Shown one piece after another: positions 28,042 through 38,241 of a stretch of 64,000 nt of DNA. Position 1 is the first letter of the stretch; the number at the start of each line of letters is the position of its first letter. The position numbers were made by a program, and so were the translations under genes. Origin of the DNA: Pseudooceanicola algae (GTDB lineage: Bacteria > Pseudomonadota > Alphaproteobacteria > Rhodobacterales > Rhodobacteraceae); NCBI RefSeq assembly GCF_003590145.2, contig NZ_CP060436.1, forward strand, positions 3,043,001-3,107,000, read 5' to 3'. The notes below the pieces were generated by a model. The model did no database searches, was not told the DNA's origin, and saw only the letters and a list, made by a program, of their open reading frames with translations.

Positions 28042-28103
28042 CGGTTTCCCTGTTCCAAATATCCCGGGGGAGTCTCCGGCACGGAGACGGGGGCAGCGCC
28101 CCC
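28042..28103 (-). repeat. Dispersed intergenic two-hairpin repeat, copy C
   Basis: Minus-strand reading: GGGGGCGCTGCCCCC, GTCTCCG-TGC-CGGAGAC, tail CCCCCGGGATATTTGGAACA. It lies between the convergent Trm112 and hydroxylase genes, 10 bases from each end, where it would work as a terminator. Confidence 0.85.
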
Positions 28104-28112
28104 ACGTGGGCC

Positions 28113-29327
28113 TCACCGCATCAGATCGGGCAGATCCCCGGTCAGGCCGGCGGCCTCACGGATGAACCCGCGACGCAGCTTCGGCAAGGCGGAAACAGCC
28201 CCAAGGCCCAGGCCGCGCCCAAGTCGTAGCAGCGGATTATCATTTGAAAACAGTTTGTTGGTAATGTCCGTTCCCATGGCCAGCGTGGCCGTGTCGAACC
28301 GCCGCCATTCCTGATAGCGGGCCAGCACATCCCCGGCGCCGATGTCTTCGCCGCGCTCCCGCGCCTCGCCCAGTACCTGGGCCAGCGCAGCCACATCTCG
28401 CAGACCGGCGTTCAACCCTTGTCCGGCCAGGGGGTGCAGCCCATGCGCGGCATCCCCCACCAGCGCCAGCCGCGGGGCGCTGAATTTCTCCGCCAATGAC
28501 AACCCAAGCGGATAGGCAAAGCGCTGGCCGGCCAATGCGATTTCGCCCAGAAAATCCCCGAACCGGGGGCGTAGGGCAGCGAGGTAATCGGTATCCTCCA
28601 GCGCCTGGATCGCGCGGGCGGCGGCACTGGTTTCGCTCCAGACGATCGAACTGCGGTTGCCCGGCAGCGGCAGGATCGCCAGCGGGCCCGGCGGCATGAA
28701 GAACTGATGCGCGACGCCGTGATGCGGTTTCTCATGGGAAATCGCGCAAACCAGCGACGTTTGCCCATAGGACCAGCCCTGGCGGCGGATCCCGGCTCTC
28801 TGGGCCGTGCCGCTGGTCTTGCCATCGCAACCGATCAGCACCCGCCCGCGCAGGCGCTCGCCGGTATCAAGGGTGACCTCGGCGCCTTCGGCCTGCACAC
28901 TCTGCGCGACAACCCGCGTTTCACTCAACTGCGTGATCAGCGGGCTACGGTCCATCGTCTCCAGCAGGGCTCGGCGCAGATAGCGGTCCTCGATCATCTG
29001 GCCCATCGGGCCTTCCTCGATCTCCGCATGGTCGAAATGCAGGAAGAACGGCGCGGCGCCGCGCCCTGCGTGCCCATCCGAAACCTTGATATCCAGCATC
29101 GGCTGGGCCGATTCCTGCAGCGCGTCCCACAGGCCGATGGCCGCCAGCATCCGGACCGAGGCCAGCGCCAGCGCATAGGCACGGCCGTCGAAATCCGCCG
29201 CCTCGCGCGTGGGCGCGGGCAGGGCGTCCACGACAGTGCTGCTCAGCCCCATATGCGCGGCGGCAAGGGCCATGGCGGGGCCGTTCAGCCCGCCGCCGAT
29301 GATCAGAAGATCGCTATCAAAATCCAT
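28113..29327 (-). CDS. UbiH/UbiF/VisC-family FAD-dependent hydroxylase
   Basis: 404 residues of the aromatic-hydroxylase flavoprotein fold. The FAD motifs are IIGGGLNGPAMALAAAHMG at the start and GDAAHGLHPLAGQGLNAGLRD near residue 290; DG motif residues follow (RVLIGCDGKTSG). The family hydroxylates the ubiquinone ring (C5, C6 or C1), and this is the most likely role, although which position cannot be determined. ATG at 29327 gives the conventional N-terminus. Divergent from the amidase gene. Confidence 0.9.
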   Translation of the reverse strand: MDFDSDLLIIGGGLNGPAMALAAAHMGLSSTVVDALPAPTREAADFDGRAYALALASVRMLAAIGLWDALQESAQPMLDIKVSDGHAGRGAAPFFLHFDHAEIEEGPMGQMIEDRYLRRALLETMDRSPLITQLSETRVVAQSVQAEGAEVTLDTGERLRGRVLIGCDGKTSGTAQRAGIRRQGWSYGQTSLVCAISHEKPHHGVAHQFFMPPGPLAILPLPGNRSSIVWSETSAAARAIQALEDTDYLAALRPRFGDFLGEIALAGQRFAYPLGLSLAEKFSAPRLALVGDAAHGLHPLAGQGLNAGLRDVAALAQVLGEARERGEDIGAGDVLARYQEWRRFDTATLAMGTDITNKLFSNDNPLLRLGRGLGLGAVSALPKLRRGFIREAAGLTGDLPDLMR

Positions 29328-29413
29328 GCTGCAAATATGAGGCCCCGCCCGGGATTGTCCATGGCGGATCACGGCGTTACCGTCGCGGCAAAACGCGCAG
29401 GGCAAAGGGGCGG

Positions 29414-30754
29414 ATGATGCAGGAATGGCTATGGATGCAGGCGGGGGACCTGGGGCGCGGCATCGGGGCGGGCGAAATCGACCCGGTGGCCCTGACGCAA
29501 TGCTACCTTGATGCCATCGCGGCCCATCCCGACAGCGACCGCATTTATGCCCGTACCACGCCGCAGCGCGCCCTTGCCGAAGCCGAAGCCGCGGCAGAGC
29601 GCGCCCGGCTGGGCACCCGCCGTCATCCGCTGGACGGGGTGCCGATCAGCTGGAAGGACCTTTTCGACAGCGCCGGCACCGCGACAGAGGCAGGCAGCGC
29701 CCTGCTGAAAGGCCATGTCCCGGACCGCGATGCGCTGGTGCTGCGCAATGCCACGCAGGCCGGGCTGATCTGTCTCGGCAAGACCCATATGTCCGAGCTG
29801 GCCTTTTCCGGCATCGGCATCAACCCGGTGACCGCGACGCCGCCCAATGTGAACGACCCGGCCCTGGCGCCGGGGGGCAGTTCCTCTGGCGCGGCGACAT
29901 CGGTGGCCTTCGGGCTGGCGGCCGGGGGCATCGGCTCCGACACCGGGGGGTCGGTGCGCATTCCGGCGGCCTGGAACAATCTGGTCGGGTTCAAGACCAC
30001 CTCGGGGCGGATCAGCCTTGAAGGGGTGCAGCCGCTTTGCAAACGCTTCGATACCATCGGCCCGCTGGCCCGGTCGGTTCAGGATTGCACCCTGCTGCTC
30101 TCCGCGCTCGAAGGGCGCCCGGCCCCGGACCTGCGCGGCGTCAGCCCCCGTGGCCTGCGCCTGGGCGTGCTGCGCAACGTGGCCTTCGATTCGATCCGCG
30201 ACGCCCCGTTGGCCGCCTTCGATGCGGCAGCGGCCCGGCTGCAGGACGCCGGTGCCCGGTTGACCGACATCACCGTCCCCGCGCTGGACGCGGCCATGCC
30301 GCTGTCGGCACTGTTGTTTGCCTCCGAAGGCTACGGGTTGTGGAAGGACCGCATCGAAGCCGCACCCGACCTGATGTTCCCGCAAATCCTGGAGCGGTTC
30401 CGTGCCGGGGCGCAGGTTTCGGCCCCCGATTACGTTGCGGGATGGGAAAAGCTCTATGCCCTGCGCGCCGAATGGCAGGCCGCGACGGCGGGCTTCGACG
30501 CGGTGATCTGCCCTACGGCCCCGATCCTGCCGCCCGATGTGGCGCGGATGCTGAGCGACGAAGACTACTACATCACCGAGAACCTGCTGGCGCTGCGCAA
30601 TACCCGCATCGGCAACCTGATGGGCCTGCCCGCCGTTTCCCTGCCGACGCCCAGCCCGGCCTGCGGCCTGATGTTAATGGGTCAGCCCCTGCAGGAAGAG
30701 CGCCTGGCCCGTGTCGCCGCCGCTGCGGAACCCGTTGTCCTGGGGGCAACATAA
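29414..30754 (+). CDS. Amidase (amidase-signature family)
   Basis: 446 residues with the complete Ser-cisSer-Lys triad: K81 (ISWKDLFDS), PGGSSSGAA and GSDTGGSVRIPA (nucleophile Ser in the last). The family includes GatA, but this protein is not linked to gatB or gatC and is shorter than a typical GatA, so a small-molecule amide hydrolase is more likely. AAGGGGCGG precedes the two consecutive Met codons. Followed 98 bases later by the aminotransferase gene. Confidence 0.92.
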   Translation: MMQEWLWMQAGDLGRGIGAGEIDPVALTQCYLDAIAAHPDSDRIYARTTPQRALAEAEAAAERARLGTRRHPLDGVPISWKDLFDSAGTATEAGSALLKGHVPDRDALVLRNATQAGLICLGKTHMSELAFSGIGINPVTATPPNVNDPALAPGGSSSGAATSVAFGLAAGGIGSDTGGSVRIPAAWNNLVGFKTTSGRISLEGVQPLCKRFDTIGPLARSVQDCTLLLSALEGRPAPDLRGVSPRGLRLGVLRNVAFDSIRDAPLAAFDAAAARLQDAGARLTDITVPALDAAMPLSALLFASEGYGLWKDRIEAAPDLMFPQILERFRAGAQVSAPDYVAGWEKLYALRAEWQAATAGFDAVICPTAPILPPDVARMLSDEDYYITENLLALRNTRIGNLMGLPAVSLPTPSPACGLMLMGQPLQEERLARVAAAAEPVVLGAT

Positions 30755-30852
30755 GCGTTGCAAAAGGGCCATGGCGCTGGACGCGACCCGGCCATGTAAG
30801 CTAACCTGCCCGCAAACGGGGCGAAATGACCCCGGTGAAAGAGGCAGTAGAA

Positions 30853-32028
30853 ATGTTTCCAGAGCGGTTTTCGGACCTTCCGGAATATGCGTTCCCGCGC
30901 CTGCGTGCCCTGCTCGACCATCACGAGCCGGGCGGCGAGGTTCTGCATATGACCATCGGCGAACCCAAGCACCCATTCCCCGAATGGGTGGCTGAAACCG
31001 TTTGCGCGACCACTGCCGGGTTCAACAGCTATCCGCCCAATGACGGCACGCCGGAACTGCGCGGTGCGATTTCGGATTTCATCGCGCGGCGTTACGGTTC
31101 GACGATCCCTCCCGAGCAGGTCATGGCGCTCAACGGCACCCGCGAGGGGCTCTACAATGCCGCCATGGCGCTGCTGCCGGAAACCAAGGCGGGCAAGCGC
31201 CCCGTGGTGCTGATCCCGAATCCCTTCTACCAAGTTTACATGATCGCGGCGATTTCCGTCGGGGCCGAGCCGGTCTTTGTTCCGGCGAGCCGCGACAACG
31301 GCTTCCTGCCCGATTACGCCGCCCTGCCGCCCGAGATCCTTGATCGCACCACCGCCTGCTACCTTTGCACGCCGACCAACCCGCAGGGCGCCGTGGCCGG
31401 TGCGGAGTACCTTGCGGACCTGCTGGCCCTCGCGGAGCGCCATGATTTCAAGATCTTCGCGGACGAATGCTATTCCGAGATCTACCGCGACACTGCCCCC
31501 ATGGGTGTGCTGAGCGCGGCCGACAAGGCAGGGGCCGACCCCGAGCGCGTGGTGCTGTTCCAGTCGTTGTCCAAGCGGTCGAACGTGCCGGGTCTGCGGT
31601 CGGGTTTCGTGGCGGGTGGGCCGGAAAGCCTGCGCCGCATCCGCCAGTTGCGCGCCTATTCCGGGGCGCCGCTGCCGCTGCCGATCCAGAATGCCTCGGC
31701 CCTTCTGTGGGCGGATGACGCCCATGTGGTGGAGAACCGTGCGCTTTATGCCGAAAAATACGATGCCGCCGACGAAATCCTGTCGGGTCTGCCCGGCTAT
31801 GCGGGCCCGGAAGCGGGGTTCTTCCTCTGGCTGCCGGTCCCGGATGGAGAGACGGCGGCGCTGCGTCTCTGGCAGGCGACCGGGGTCCGGGTTCTGCCGG
31901 GGGCCTATCTCAGCCGCAGGGTCGACGGGGACAATCCCGGTGCGGGCTATATCCGTGTCGCCATGGTGGCACCGAAAGACGAGATGATCGTGGGGCTGAC
32001 CCGCCTGCGCGATTGTCTTTACAGCTAG
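30853..32028 (+). CDS. PLP-dependent class I/II aminotransferase
   Basis: 391 residues, fold type I. PLP-binding K241 is in SLSKRSNVPGLRSGF, with D204 and Y207 (ADECYSEIYR) and R249. Its sequence groups with DapC/LL-DAP aminotransferase-like enzymes, so succinyl-diaminopimelate transamination is plausible, but this family is promiscuous. I chose the ATG at 30853, 8 bases after GAGG; an earlier in-frame ATG (30826) has no site. FtsK begins 12 bases after the stop, so they are likely co-transcribed. Confidence 0.9.
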   Translation: MFPERFSDLPEYAFPRLRALLDHHEPGGEVLHMTIGEPKHPFPEWVAETVCATTAGFNSYPPNDGTPELRGAISDFIARRYGSTIPPEQVMALNGTREGLYNAAMALLPETKAGKRPVVLIPNPFYQVYMIAAISVGAEPVFVPASRDNGFLPDYAALPPEILDRTTACYLCTPTNPQGAVAGAEYLADLLALAERHDFKIFADECYSEIYRDTAPMGVLSAADKAGADPERVVLFQSLSKRSNVPGLRSGFVAGGPESLRRIRQLRAYSGAPLPLPIQNASALLWADDAHVVENRALYAEKYDAADEILSGLPGYAGPEAGFFLWLPVPDGETAALRLWQATGVRVLPGAYLSRRVDGDNPGAGYIRVAMVAPKDEMIVGLTRLRDCLYS

Positions 32029-32040
32029 GGAGCAAGCGAC

Positions 32041-35000
32041 ATGGCTTACCAGACCAAGGGACGCGATCCGCTGTTCGACAGATCCATGCAGGATACGCTG
32101 CGCAAGCGCGGGAAAGAGCTTATGGGGCTTGGCCTGCTGATCTGCGGGCTGGGGCTGGCGGCTATTCTGTTCAGTTACGCCCCCGATGATCCTTCGATGA
32201 TGTCCGCCAGCGATGCCCCGGTGCAGAACTGGCTGGGCCGTTTCGGCGCGGGTGTCGCGGCTCCGGTGGTGATGATCGTCGGGGCAGGGGGCTGGGCCAT
32301 TGCGCTGCTTTCGGTGGTCTGGGGGCTGCGCTTCACGCTGCATGTGCCGGATCTGCCGCCGGTCGGGCGGTTGGTTTTTGCGCCGGTCTTCGTCATCCTT
32401 GTCTCGGTCTATGCCGGTACGCTGAACACGGCGGCGGGTTGGCCCCATGCCTTCGGTCTGGGCGGGCTGTTCGGGGATACCGCGCTCGGAGCACTGCTGG
32501 GTCTGCTGCCGATGCCGATCGACGCCGCGATCCGATTGCTGGCGCTGATCATGGGAATCGGGTCTGCCGTGCTGGGTCTGTTCGTCATGGGTTTTACCCT
32601 GCGCGAATTCCATCAGGGCTTCCGCCTGCTGCTGATCGGGCTGGTGCTGGGCTACATGTTCCTGTTGCGCTTGCTGGGTCGCGGTGCCGCTGGCACCTGG
32701 CGTATGACCTCCGGTGCCGCCGCACGCGCCGCCGAAGGCAACCGCAACCGCCGCGAAGCGCGCCTTGCGCGGCGTCATGACATGGGCGACTGGGGCGACG
32801 ATCAGGTCTGGCAGGAGGAACCGCCGGTGTCCCAGGGGTGGGCCAATCAGCCCGCGCCCGAGTGGTCGCAGGACTGGTCCCGGCACGAAGACAACGGACA
32901 GGCCTGGCAGCCGACCCTGCATGACCCGCAGGACCCAAGCTGGCAGGGCGATCCCGACGATTACCCCTATGATGTCTACGAAGAGGTCGAGCAGGAATAC
33001 CACTCCGAGGCAGAGCCGCTTCAGGAGCTTTACGCGCCCGCCGAGGAGCCCCCGCGCCCCGAGCCGCGCGGGCTGCTTGGCCGCCTGATCCGCCGCGCCG
33101 AACCCGAGATGCCGCAAAGCGAACTGATCCCCAACGATCCGGTCACCTACCTGCCGGCCGACGATGGCGATCTGCCCGGGGATGAGCGCATCCGCAGCAA
33201 GATCGAGAACGCGGTTCGCTCCAGCCGTCAGCGCACCGCGGTGATCCGCAAGACCCGCCCGGCAGCGCCCCAACGCCATCCGCGTGGGCCGAAACCGCTG
33301 GTCTTTGATCCCAAGACCCGCAGCGAACCACCCCTGATGGCGTCCGAGCAAACCGGTCTGCCGCCGGAACCCCCGGTCAGCGCCCCGCCGACCAGCTATC
33401 GCCCTGTGGGGGCCGCGCCGACTGGTGCCGCACCGCTTGGCGGTGCGCCGGTGTCCTTCGAAACCTCGGCCTATCCCGATATGGACGCGCCCGAGCTGTC
33501 CGAGGCCCCCGAGGCCCCGCCCTGGCGCGAGGGCCCGGACAGCATCTATCCGACCGATCCCGAGTGGGCCATGGATGTCGGGGATATCGGACCCACGCCC
33601 CCTGTTCCGCAGGGCGAAACCTATGTCCCCGAAGCCTATCCCCTGACGGCAGAGGAGCCGTTCGACGAGACCGCATTTGACGGGGCCTCGGCCTTTGACA
33701 AGACGGATTTCGAACGGCCGGATGACGCCGGGGAGCCTCCGGCGGAAACCGACGACCCGCTGCCGCGCACACCCGCGCCTCGACTGCCCTCGGCAGAGCC
33801 GAAGAAGGTCGTGCAGCATACCGCCCCCCGGGCGCCGCAGCAGTCTGAGCAGGCTCGCAAGGAGGCCCAGCCGGGTTTCGGCTTTGTCCCGGAAGAGGCG
33901 AAATACGCCCTGCCGCCGCTGAGTCTGCTGCGCAATCCCGAAAGCATCACACGCCACCACCTGTCCGATGACGCACTGGAAGAAAACGCGCGCATGCTGG
34001 AAAGCGTTCTGGACGACTACGGCGTGAAGGGAGAGATCGTCTCGGTCCGCCCCGGTCCTGTCGTCACCATGTATGAACTGGAACCGGCACCGGGCCTGAA
34101 GGCCAGCCGGGTGATCGGCCTTGCCGACGACATCGCGCGGTCGATGTCGGCCCTTTCGGCGCGGGTTTCCACCGTCCCGGGTCGGTCGGTCATCGGGATC
34201 GAACTGCCCAACGACAACCGCGAGATGGTTGTCCTGCGCGAGATCCTCGCGGCCAAGGACTTCGGCGACAGCCACATGAAGCTGCCACTGGCGCTCGGCA
34301 AGGACATCGGCGGCGAAAGCATGGTCGCCAACCTTGCCAAGATGCCCCACCTGCTGATCGCGGGGACGACCGGGTCGGGCAAGTCGGTGGCGATCAACAC
34401 CATGATCCTGTCGCTGCTCTACCGGCTGACGCCGGAAGAATGCCGGCTGATCATGATCGACCCGAAGATGCTGGAACTGAGCGTCTATGATGGTATCCCC
34501 CACCTGCTGAGCCCGGTTGTCACCGATCCCAAGAAGGCCGTCGTGGCGCTGAAATGGGTCGTGGCCGAGATGGAAGAGCGCTATCGCAAGATGTCCAAGA
34601 TGGGCGTGCGCAACATCGACGGCTACAACGGCCGGGTGGCGGATGCGCTGGCCAAGAACGAGACGTTCTCGCGCACCGTTCAGACCGGCTTTGATGACGA
34701 GACCGGCGATCCGGTGTTCGAGACGGAAGAGATCCAGCCCGAGAAGATGCCCTATATCGTCGTCATCGTCGACGAGATGGCCGACCTGATGATGGTCGCG
34801 GGCAAAGAGATCGAGGCCTGCATCCAGCGCCTGGCGCAGATGGCGCGGGCCTCTGGTATCCACCTGATCATGGCGACCCAGCGGCCGTCCGTCGACGTCA
34901 TCACCGGGACGATCAAGGCGAACTTCCCGACCCGGATTTCCTTCCAGGTCACGTCGAAGATCGACAGCCGCACCATCCTGGGCGAAATGGGCGCCGAGCA

Positions 35001-35409
35001 GCTTCTGGGCATGGGCGACATGCTCTACATGGCCGGTGGCGCGCGGATCACCCGGTGCCACGGGCCCTTCGTGTCGGACGAAGAGGTCGAGGAGATCGTC
35101 AACCACCTCAAGGGCTACGGTCCGCCGGAATACATCGGTGGCGTGGTCGACGGGCCGGAGGACGACAAGGCCGACGACATCGACGCCGTGCTTGGCCTTG
35201 GTGGCAATACCAACGGCGAAGACGCGCTGTACGACCAGGCGGTGGGGATCGTGATCAAGGATCGCAAATGCTCGACCTCTTATATCCAGCGCAAGCTGGC
35301 GATCGGGTACAACAAGGCCGCCAGGCTGGTCGAGCAGATGGAGGACGAGGGCGTCGTGTCTTCGGCCAACCATGTCGGCAAGCGCGAAGTGCTGGTGCCC
35401 GAGCAGTAA
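32041..35409 (+). CDS. ftsK: DNA translocase FtsK
   Basis: 1122 residues. About four N-terminal membrane helices (residues 20-215) anchor it at the division septum. A long acidic, Pro-rich linker follows (about 230-630, many Pro, Glu, Asp). The RecA-like motor has Walker A GTTGSGKS at 775-782 and Walker B with D911-E912. The last 70 residues form the winged-helix gamma domain ([24 protein letters not shown]) that reads polarity sequences and activates XerCD at dif. The protein resolves chromosome dimers and pumps terminal DNA. Repeat copy E lies right after the stop. Confidence 0.97.
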   Translation: MAYQTKGRDPLFDRSMQDTLRKRGKELMGLGLLICGLGLAAILFSYAPDDPSMMSASDAPVQNWLGRFGAGVAAPVVMIVGAGGWAIALLSVVWGLRFTLHVPDLPPVGRLVFAPVFVILVSVYAGTLNTAAGWPHAFGLGGLFGDTALGALLGLLPMPIDAAIRLLALIMGIGSAVLGLFVMGFTLREFHQGFRLLLIGLVLGYMFLLRLLGRGAAGTWRMTSGAAARAAEGNRNRREARLARRHDMGDWGDDQVWQEEPPVSQGWANQPAPEWSQDWSRHEDNGQAWQPTLHDPQDPSWQGDPDDYPYDVYEEVEQEYHSEAEPLQELYAPAEEPPRPEPRGLLGRLIRRAEPEMPQSELIPNDPVTYLPADDGDLPGDERIRSKIENAVRSSRQRTAVIRKTRPAAPQRHPRGPKPLVFDPKTRSEPPLMASEQTGLPPEPPVSAPPTSYRPVGAAPTGAAPLGGAPVSFETSAYPDMDAPELSEAPEAPPWREGPDSIYPTDPEWAMDVGDIGPTPPVPQGETYVPEAYPLTAEEPFDETAFDGASAFDKTDFERPDDAGEPPAETDDPLPRTPAPRLPSAEPKKVVQHTAPRAPQQSEQARKEAQPGFGFVPEEAKYALPPLSLLRNPESITRHHLSDDALEENARMLESVLDDYGVKGEIVSVRPGPVVTMYELEPAPGLKASRVIGLADDIARSMSALSARVSTVPGRSVIGIELPNDNREMVVLREILAAKDFGDSHMKLPLALGKDIGGESMVANLAKMPHLLIAGTTGSGKSVAINTMILSLLYRLTPEECRLIMIDPKMLELSVYDGIPHLLSPVVTDPKKAVVALKWVVAEMEERYRKMSKMGVRNIDGYNGRVADALAKNETFSRTVQTGFDDETGDPVFETEEIQPEKMPYIVVIVDEMADLMMVAGKEIEACIQRLAQMARASGIHLIMATQRPSVDVITGTIKANFPTRISFQVTSKIDSRTILGEMGAEQLLGMGDMLYMAGGARITRCHGPFVSDEEVEEIVNHLKGYGPPEYIGGVVDGPEDDKADDIDAVLGLGGNTNGEDALYDQAVGIVIKDRKCSTSYIQRKLAIGYNKAARLVEQMEDEGVVSSANHVGKREVLVPEQ

Positions 35410-35417
35410 GGACGGCA

Positions 35418-35478
35418 GGGGGCCTGGCCCCCGCCGCCTGCGGCGCCTCCCCCAGAGTATTTCAAGCCAGATGACAGG
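35418..35478 (+). repeat. Dispersed intergenic two-hairpin repeat, copy E (divergent)
   Basis: GGGGGCCTGGCCCCC hairpin at 35418-35432, then GCCGC-CT-GCGGC, then a diverged tail CCCCCAGAGTATTTCAAG. The tail differs from the other copies and matches the variant common in Rhodobacter genomes. It lies between co-directional ftsK and lolA. Confidence 0.75.
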
Positions 35479-35571
35479 GAGCAGCGTCTTTCCGCTGCGG
35501 CGTCGGACCTGTGATTGCTTCGTGAGCGTTGGGTACTGGAAGCCACGCAATCCGAGGATTACATCTTGGTC

Positions 35572-36180
35572 ATGAATACCCTGACCCGCCTTCTGGCGCC
35601 CGCCGCCGCCGTCCTTGCCCTGGCCGTTCCGGCCATGGCGGACCCCATTCCGCTGTCGCAGATCTCGGCCTATTTCAATGGCTGGAAGACTGCCGAAGCG
35701 GATTTCACCCAGATCAATGGCGATGGCACGGTGTCGACCGGCACGCTTTTCATCAAGCGACCGGGACGGATGCGGTTCGAATATGATCCCCCCGAAGAGG
35801 CGCTGGTGCTGGCCAGTGCGGGGGCGGTCGCGGTCTATGATCCCAAGAGCAACGGCGGGCCGAATACCTATCCACTGGACCGCACACCGCTGAGCCTGAT
35901 CCTGTCGAACACGGTGGATCTGGGGCGCGCCAACATGGTGACGGATCACCGCGAGGAAGGGCCGGCCACGGTGGTGCGGGCGCAGGACCCGGAGCATCCC
36001 GATTACGGGTTCATCGAACTGGTGCTGACGGGTGATCCGGTGGAGCTGCGCCAATGGGTCGTGCATGACAGCGGTGGCAGCGTGACCACGGTCGCGCTTG
36101 GCCACATGCAGACCGGGGTTTCCCTGGGCGACAGCATGTTCCGTATGGTGGGCGCCTTCGACGAAGACAATGGTCGCTGA
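35572..36180 (+). CDS. lolA: Outer-membrane lipoprotein carrier LolA
   Basis: 202 residues with signal peptide (LLAPAAAVLALAVPAMA, cleavage before DPIPL). The mature domain has the LolA landmarks: ADFTQ near the N-terminus, RPGRMRFEYDPP, and a terminal FRMVGAFDEDNGR. LolA shuttles lipoproteins across the periplasm from LolCDE to the outer membrane. The ATG at 35572 gives an excellent signal peptide; longer reading from 35515 adds non-signal residues. Confidence 0.93.
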   Translation: MNTLTRLLAPAAAVLALAVPAMADPIPLSQISAYFNGWKTAEADFTQINGDGTVSTGTLFIKRPGRMRFEYDPPEEALVLASAGAVAVYDPKSNGGPNTYPLDRTPLSLILSNTVDLGRANMVTDHREEGPATVVRAQDPEHPDYGFIELVLTGDPVELRQWVVHDSGGSVTTVALGHMQTGVSLGDSMFRMVGAFDEDNGR

Positions 36181-36190
36181 TCGGGGCGGT

Positions 36191-36218
36191 GCATGGCGGC
36201 CCTTTGGGGCCGCCATGC
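36191..36218. terminator. Bidirectional hairpin between lolA and the lysozyme-fold gene
   Basis: 12-bp perfect stem GCATGGCGGCCC / GGGCCGCCATGC with a TTTG loop, between convergent genes. It has no T run, so it may rely on stem strength. Confidence 0.75.
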
Positions 36219-36225
36219 GAGCGGC

Positions 36226-36804
36226 TTAGTCGCAGTAGGCCAACTGCTTGCCGTAAAGGATCGAGCGGCTTCCGACGCTGGAAGAGACATTCAGCAACCA
36301 GGACTTTCCGTTGTGTGATCCGCGGGAATAGCCGGCCCGACCTTCGTGATAGGCGAGGTATTGACGGCGGGCATCGGTGAGCGGGATGCCCAATTGCTTG
36401 GTCGTTCCGGTCAGATACCAGCCGATGAAATCCGCCGCGTCGTCGATGTCGTTGCGCTTGGCACGACGACTGCGGGTGGCATCCTGGTATTCCTGCCAGG
36501 TCCCGTCCAGCGCCTGACTATAGCCGTAGGCCGAACTGACCCGTCCCATGGGAATGATCCCAAGTGCATATTTATGCGGGGTCTTGGCGTTCCCGATGAA
36601 CTTGCTCTCCTGGTACATGATCGCCATCTGTACGTTGATGGGCACGCCCCAGCGGCGCTCGGTTCGCTTGAAGGCGCGCGCGTAATGCGGTCTCTGGTCC
36701 AGGATCGCACAGGCGTCATTCAGGTTGCGCGGGGCTGTCGTGTCACGCCCGCCGCAGGATGCGGCCAGTAACACGAACAGAAGCGCGAAAATCTTTCTGC
36801 CCAT
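36226..36804 (-). CDS. Lysozyme-fold (SLT-like) transglycosylase lipoprotein
   Basis: 192 residues. A lipoprotein signal ends FVLLAASC (C17). The domain contains MYQESKFI with E66, the position of the catalytic Glu in soluble lytic transglycosylases, and an aromatic GYSQALDGTWQEY segment typical of the SLT fold, plus AYHEGRAGYS. It is shorter than usual Slt enzymes. Membrane-anchored peptidoglycan lytic activity is the natural inference. Confidence 0.85.
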   Translation of the reverse strand: MGRKIFALLFVLLAASCGGRDTTAPRNLNDACAILDQRPHYARAFKRTERRWGVPINVQMAIMYQESKFIGNAKTPHKYALGIIPMGRVSSAYGYSQALDGTWQEYQDATRSRRAKRNDIDDAADFIGWYLTGTTKQLGIPLTDARRQYLAYHEGRAGYSRGSHNGKSWLLNVSSSVGSRSILYGKQLAYCD

Positions 36805-36924
36805 CTGCCTCTCAATTTTTATTATCTGCTCTGTTTTTTGCCAAATTTTACACGAAAGAAGGCAGGAGCGAAACAGTCAATCCGGCGATGACCGGGATTG
36901 TGAACTGAGCCGCGCGAAGCGGGC

Positions 36925-37806
36925 CTAGAGCAGCAGAGCCAGCAGGATCGGCAGCGCGGGGACCGAGACCAGGGTCGACACGACCACCAGGCCGGCGACG
37001 GAATCCGCATCCGCGCCGTATTTCTCGGCCAGCAGGAAAGAGGTGACCGCGACGGGCGTGGAAAGCTGGATTACCAGGATCGTGAAAGCTTCGCCGCTGA
37101 GGCCGAAAAGGCGCCCGGCTTCCCAGGCGATGCCGACGCAGAGCACCAGTTTCAGCAACGACAGCCCAAGTGCCTTCAGGACCGAACTGGGGGTCAGGCG
37201 CGCCACGGCGACGCCCAGGGTCAGCAGCATGACAGGGATCGAGATCTGGCCGAGCAGAGACAGGGTATTTCCCAGGAAAACAGGCACCTGCCAGCCCTGC
37301 CACAGGAAGATCCCGCCAAGGACAGTGCCCCAGAGAAGCGGTTCCTTCAGCGCCTTGATAACCGATCCGCCGCCCGCCACGATCCAGATACCGAAGGTAA
37401 AGCTCCAGATTGCCATGACGGCAAAGACGACAACCGCATAGCCAAGCCCGGTTTCGCCGAAGGCGAACAGCGCCACGGGCAGGCCCAGATTGCCGGTATT
37501 GCCAAAGATCAGCGGGGCGAGATAGGTGCGCATCGACAGGCCGAGCGCCAGCAGCACTCCGGCCGTCACCAGGGCGAGGGCACCATAGGAAACGACAGCG
37601 GCAAGGGACAGGGCGCTGACCGCTGCGGGGTCAAGTTCGGTGCCGATCAGAGCCATGAAAATCAGGCAGGGCACCGACAGGCTCATGGTCAGCCGGGTGA
37701 CGAAATTCATGTTGAATTCATAGCCCAGACGCACCCAGGCAAAGCCGATGGCCGCGAGGATGAAGACCGGCGCGACGATCTCGAGTACGGTCAGGACAAG
37801 GCCCAC
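36925..37806 (-). CDS. AEC-family (auxin efflux carrier type) transporter
   Basis: 293 residues with about ten hydrophobic helices in two repeats (LVLTVLEIVAPVFILAAIGF; FAILVIQLSTPVAVTSFLLAEKYG is the second-half counterpart). The broken-helix TPVAV and FGNTGNLGLPVA segments fit the family. Members export organic acids or auxin-like compounds in bacteria; substrate is unknown here. Divergent from hspQ. Confidence 0.9.
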   Translation of the reverse strand: MGLVLTVLEIVAPVFILAAIGFAWVRLGYEFNMNFVTRLTMSLSVPCLIFMALIGTELDPAAVSALSLAAVVSYGALALVTAGVLLALGLSMRTYLAPLIFGNTGNLGLPVALFAFGETGLGYAVVVFAVMAIWSFTFGIWIVAGGGSVIKALKEPLLWGTVLGGIFLWQGWQVPVFLGNTLSLLGQISIPVMLLTLGVAVARLTPSSVLKALGLSLLKLVLCVGIAWEAGRLFGLSGEAFTILVIQLSTPVAVTSFLLAEKYGADADSVAGLVVVSTLVSVPALPILLALLL

Positions 37807-37836
37807 GTGCGGTAACTCCGAATTCGGTTATCGGTT

Positions 37837-37847
37837 GGACAATGTCC
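37837..37847. promoter_or_regulatory. Palindrome GGACAATGTCC in a divergent intergenic region
   Basis: An 11-base perfect palindrome around a central A, located 41 bases before hspQ and 31 bases before the AEC transporter gene. It could be an operator for one or both genes, but no regulator is known. Confidence 0.3.
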
Positions 37848-37887
37848 GGGATTTGACGTTAGTAGTGGGCTCCATGAGCTGCAAGCG

Positions 37888-38214
37888 ATGCTGACAACAA
37901 GAGCAAAATATCATCTGGGCCAGATCGTGCGCCACAAGAAGCACCCCTTCAGGGGTGTGATCTTCGATGTCGATCCGGAATTCAGCAATACCGAGGAATG
38001 GTATGATTCCATTCCCGAAGACAGTCGGCCTGCGCGCGAGCAGCCCTTCTATCACCTTCTGGCCGAGAACGACCAAAGCTACTATGTGGCTTATGTTTCG
38101 GAACAAAACCTGATCGAGGACCTGTCGGGGGAACCCGTGGATCACCCCGACATTCCGGATTTGTTCGGCCCCTTCGAAGACGGGGCCTACCAGCTTCACT
38201 TTCAGCTGAACTAG
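37888..38214 (+). CDS. hspQ: Heat-shock protein HspQ
   Basis: 108 residues matching HspQ in length and motifs: AKYHLGQIVRHKKHPFRGVIFDVDPEF, and ENDQSYYVAYVSEQNLI. It is a small hemimethylated-DNA-binding fold protein reported to stimulate Lon-mediated degradation and to be induced by heat. The gene has 80 bases to the divergent AEC transporter gene. A sigma-32-like element is not convincing. Confidence 0.94.
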   Translation: MLTTRAKYHLGQIVRHKKHPFRGVIFDVDPEFSNTEEWYDSIPEDSRPAREQPFYHLLAENDQSYYVAYVSEQNLIEDLSGEPVDHPDIPDLFGPFEDGAYQLHFQLN

Positions 38215-38241
38215 AGGCGCGGGCGTGATGCCGCGACGCCG

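Noticed and set aside
30682-36216. Open frame of about 1844 codons on the minus strand across amidase, aminotransferase, ftsK and lolA
   Set aside because: It is antisense to four clear genes; high GC and codon bias leave the opposite strand free of stops. Composition is low-complexity Arg/Gly/His-rich with no known domain.
37852-37876. Possible sigma-32 promoter (TTTGACG and CTCCATGA) before hspQ
   Set aside because: Spacing and -10 element are poor, and the transcription start would lie almost at the start codon. I cannot support it.
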